Source: a virus. Taken from it: 34,916 nucleotides of DNA. The position numbers and the translations under genes were made by a program. This document shows positions 34,466-34,916 of this stretch, piece after piece; within the stretch, counting starts at the first letter, position 1; the number at the start of each line of letters is the position of its first letter. The DNA lies in IMG/VR virus record IMGVR_UViG_3300020603_000066, positions 1-34,916 of that record; one strand, 5' to 3'. The notes beneath the pieces are model-generated. The model saw nothing but the letters and a program-made list of their open reading frames with translations. It did no database searches and was not told the DNA's origin.

Positions 34466-34916
34466 ATGGCATTCCAATTAAGTCCAGGAGTAGTTGTCAC
34501 AGAAAAAGACTTCACGAGTATAGTTCCTAATGTAGCCACAAGTGCAGGTGCATTTGTAGGTAAGTTTGCATGGGGACCAATCGAAGATCCTGTACAAATT
34601 ACATCAGAAAACGAATTAGTAGAAAGATTTGCTGGTCCAAATGATTCTAACTTTGAATCATTTTTCACTGCAGCTAACTTTTTATCATACTCGAATAATC
34701 TATTTGTTGTCCGTGGAAATGGTTCAACCGATAGAAATGCAGTAATATCTGGAACTGCAGTTAAAATTAAAAATTCACAAGATTATCTAACTTCATATTC
34801 AGCAGGTCAAGGAACAGTAGGTTCTTTTGCTGCTAAATGGGCAGGTTCATTAGGTAATTCCTTAAAAGTATCATTAGTCGATAAATCAACTTTTTCAGGT
34901 TGGACATACGAATCAA
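34466..34916 (+). CDS. 18: Contractile tail sheath protein gp18, 5' part
   Basis: The gene runs off the window after 150 codons (T4 gp18: 659 aa). The N-terminus LSPGVVVTEKDFTSIVPNVA aligns in style with the T4 sheath start (LSPGIELKE). It is followed by AGAFVGKFAWGPIEDPVQIT near 27-46, matching the family 'G-K-F-x-W-G-P' motif, then FFTAANFLSYSNNLFVVRGN near 65-84. gp18 polymerises on the tail tube and contracts to drive infection. A strong ribosome site AGGAG (34453-34457) sits eight bases before the ATG. The reading frame is open to the last base. Confidence 0.93.
   Translation, partial: MAFQLSPGVVVTEKDFTSIVPNVATSAGAFVGKFAWGPIEDPVQITSENELVERFAGPNDSNFESFFTAANFLSYSNNLFVVRGNGSTDRNAVISGTAVKIKNSQDYLTSYSAGQGTVGSFAAKWAGSLGNSLKVSLVDKSTFSGWTYES

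Noticed and set aside
1-34916. Avoidance of other methylation or restriction words (GATC, GANTC, CCWGG)
   Set aside because: All three are common in the sequence, so the GTWAC signal is not part of a general lack of palindromes.
1-34916. tRNA genes, CRISPR arrays, insertion sequences, introns or homing endonucleases, host-derived metabolic genes
   Set aside because: I saw no cloverleaf candidates in the short gaps, no spaced repeats, no transposase or endonuclease motifs, and no split structural gene.

Overview
The window is a 34.9 kb piece of a T4-like (contractile-tail) phage genome carrying virion structure and DNA-packaging genes. Every gene I can support lies on the + strand, packed with gaps of a few bases or 1-nt overlaps. 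The DNA is strongly AT-rich (about one third G+C by eye). Six genes match T4 proteins: gp25, gp6, gp8, gp13, gp14 and gp15. Two more are gp17 (terminase) and gp18 (tail sheath, cut by the window end). The large proteins between them are of types seen in marine T4-like phages of cyanobacteria and SAR11. The very low G+C would suit a Pelagibacter or low-light Prochlorococcus type host, but that is inference: no host-marker or photosynthesis gene is present.

Layout: (1) 15-6325, baseplate wedge block: gp25, gp6, an 876-aa structural protein in the slot T4 uses for gp7, and gp8. (2) 6360-13607, a 2415-aa structural protein with a DUF4815-type N-terminus. (3) 13612-26896, an accessory fiber/adhesin region: four small proteins, a 642-aa fiber with a receptor-type C-terminus, an unrecognised 218-aa protein, a 1862-aa structural protein, a 232-aa fiber-like protein, two small proteins and an 882-aa fiber. 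(4) 26945-27180, a 57-aa acidic protein, then an 11-bp hairpin and a TATAAATA-like late promoter, which look like a transcription-unit boundary. (5) 27181-29434, a 116-aa fiber-head protein and a 633-aa fiber. (6) 29437-34392, neck and packaging block: gp13, gp14, gp15, a 308-aa virion protein and the gp17 terminase. (7) 34466 to the end, the start of gp18.

These genes act together late in infection. gp25, gp6 and gp8 build the baseplate wedges, and the large proteins and fibers decorate the baseplate and recognise the host. gp17 packages DNA, gp13/gp14 close the neck, gp15 caps the tail, and gp18 forms the contractile sheath. T4's own gp9-gp12 and whisker genes are not recognisable here; the fiber region replaces them.

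The most unusual signal is in the DNA rather than in a gene. GTTAC/GTAAC (GTWAC) is almost absent: I find one copy in 35 kb, against about 80 copies of GTCAC/GTGAC, and codons appear to be chosen to avoid it. The fiber region also shows heavy reuse of short N- and C-terminal modules between neighbouring genes.
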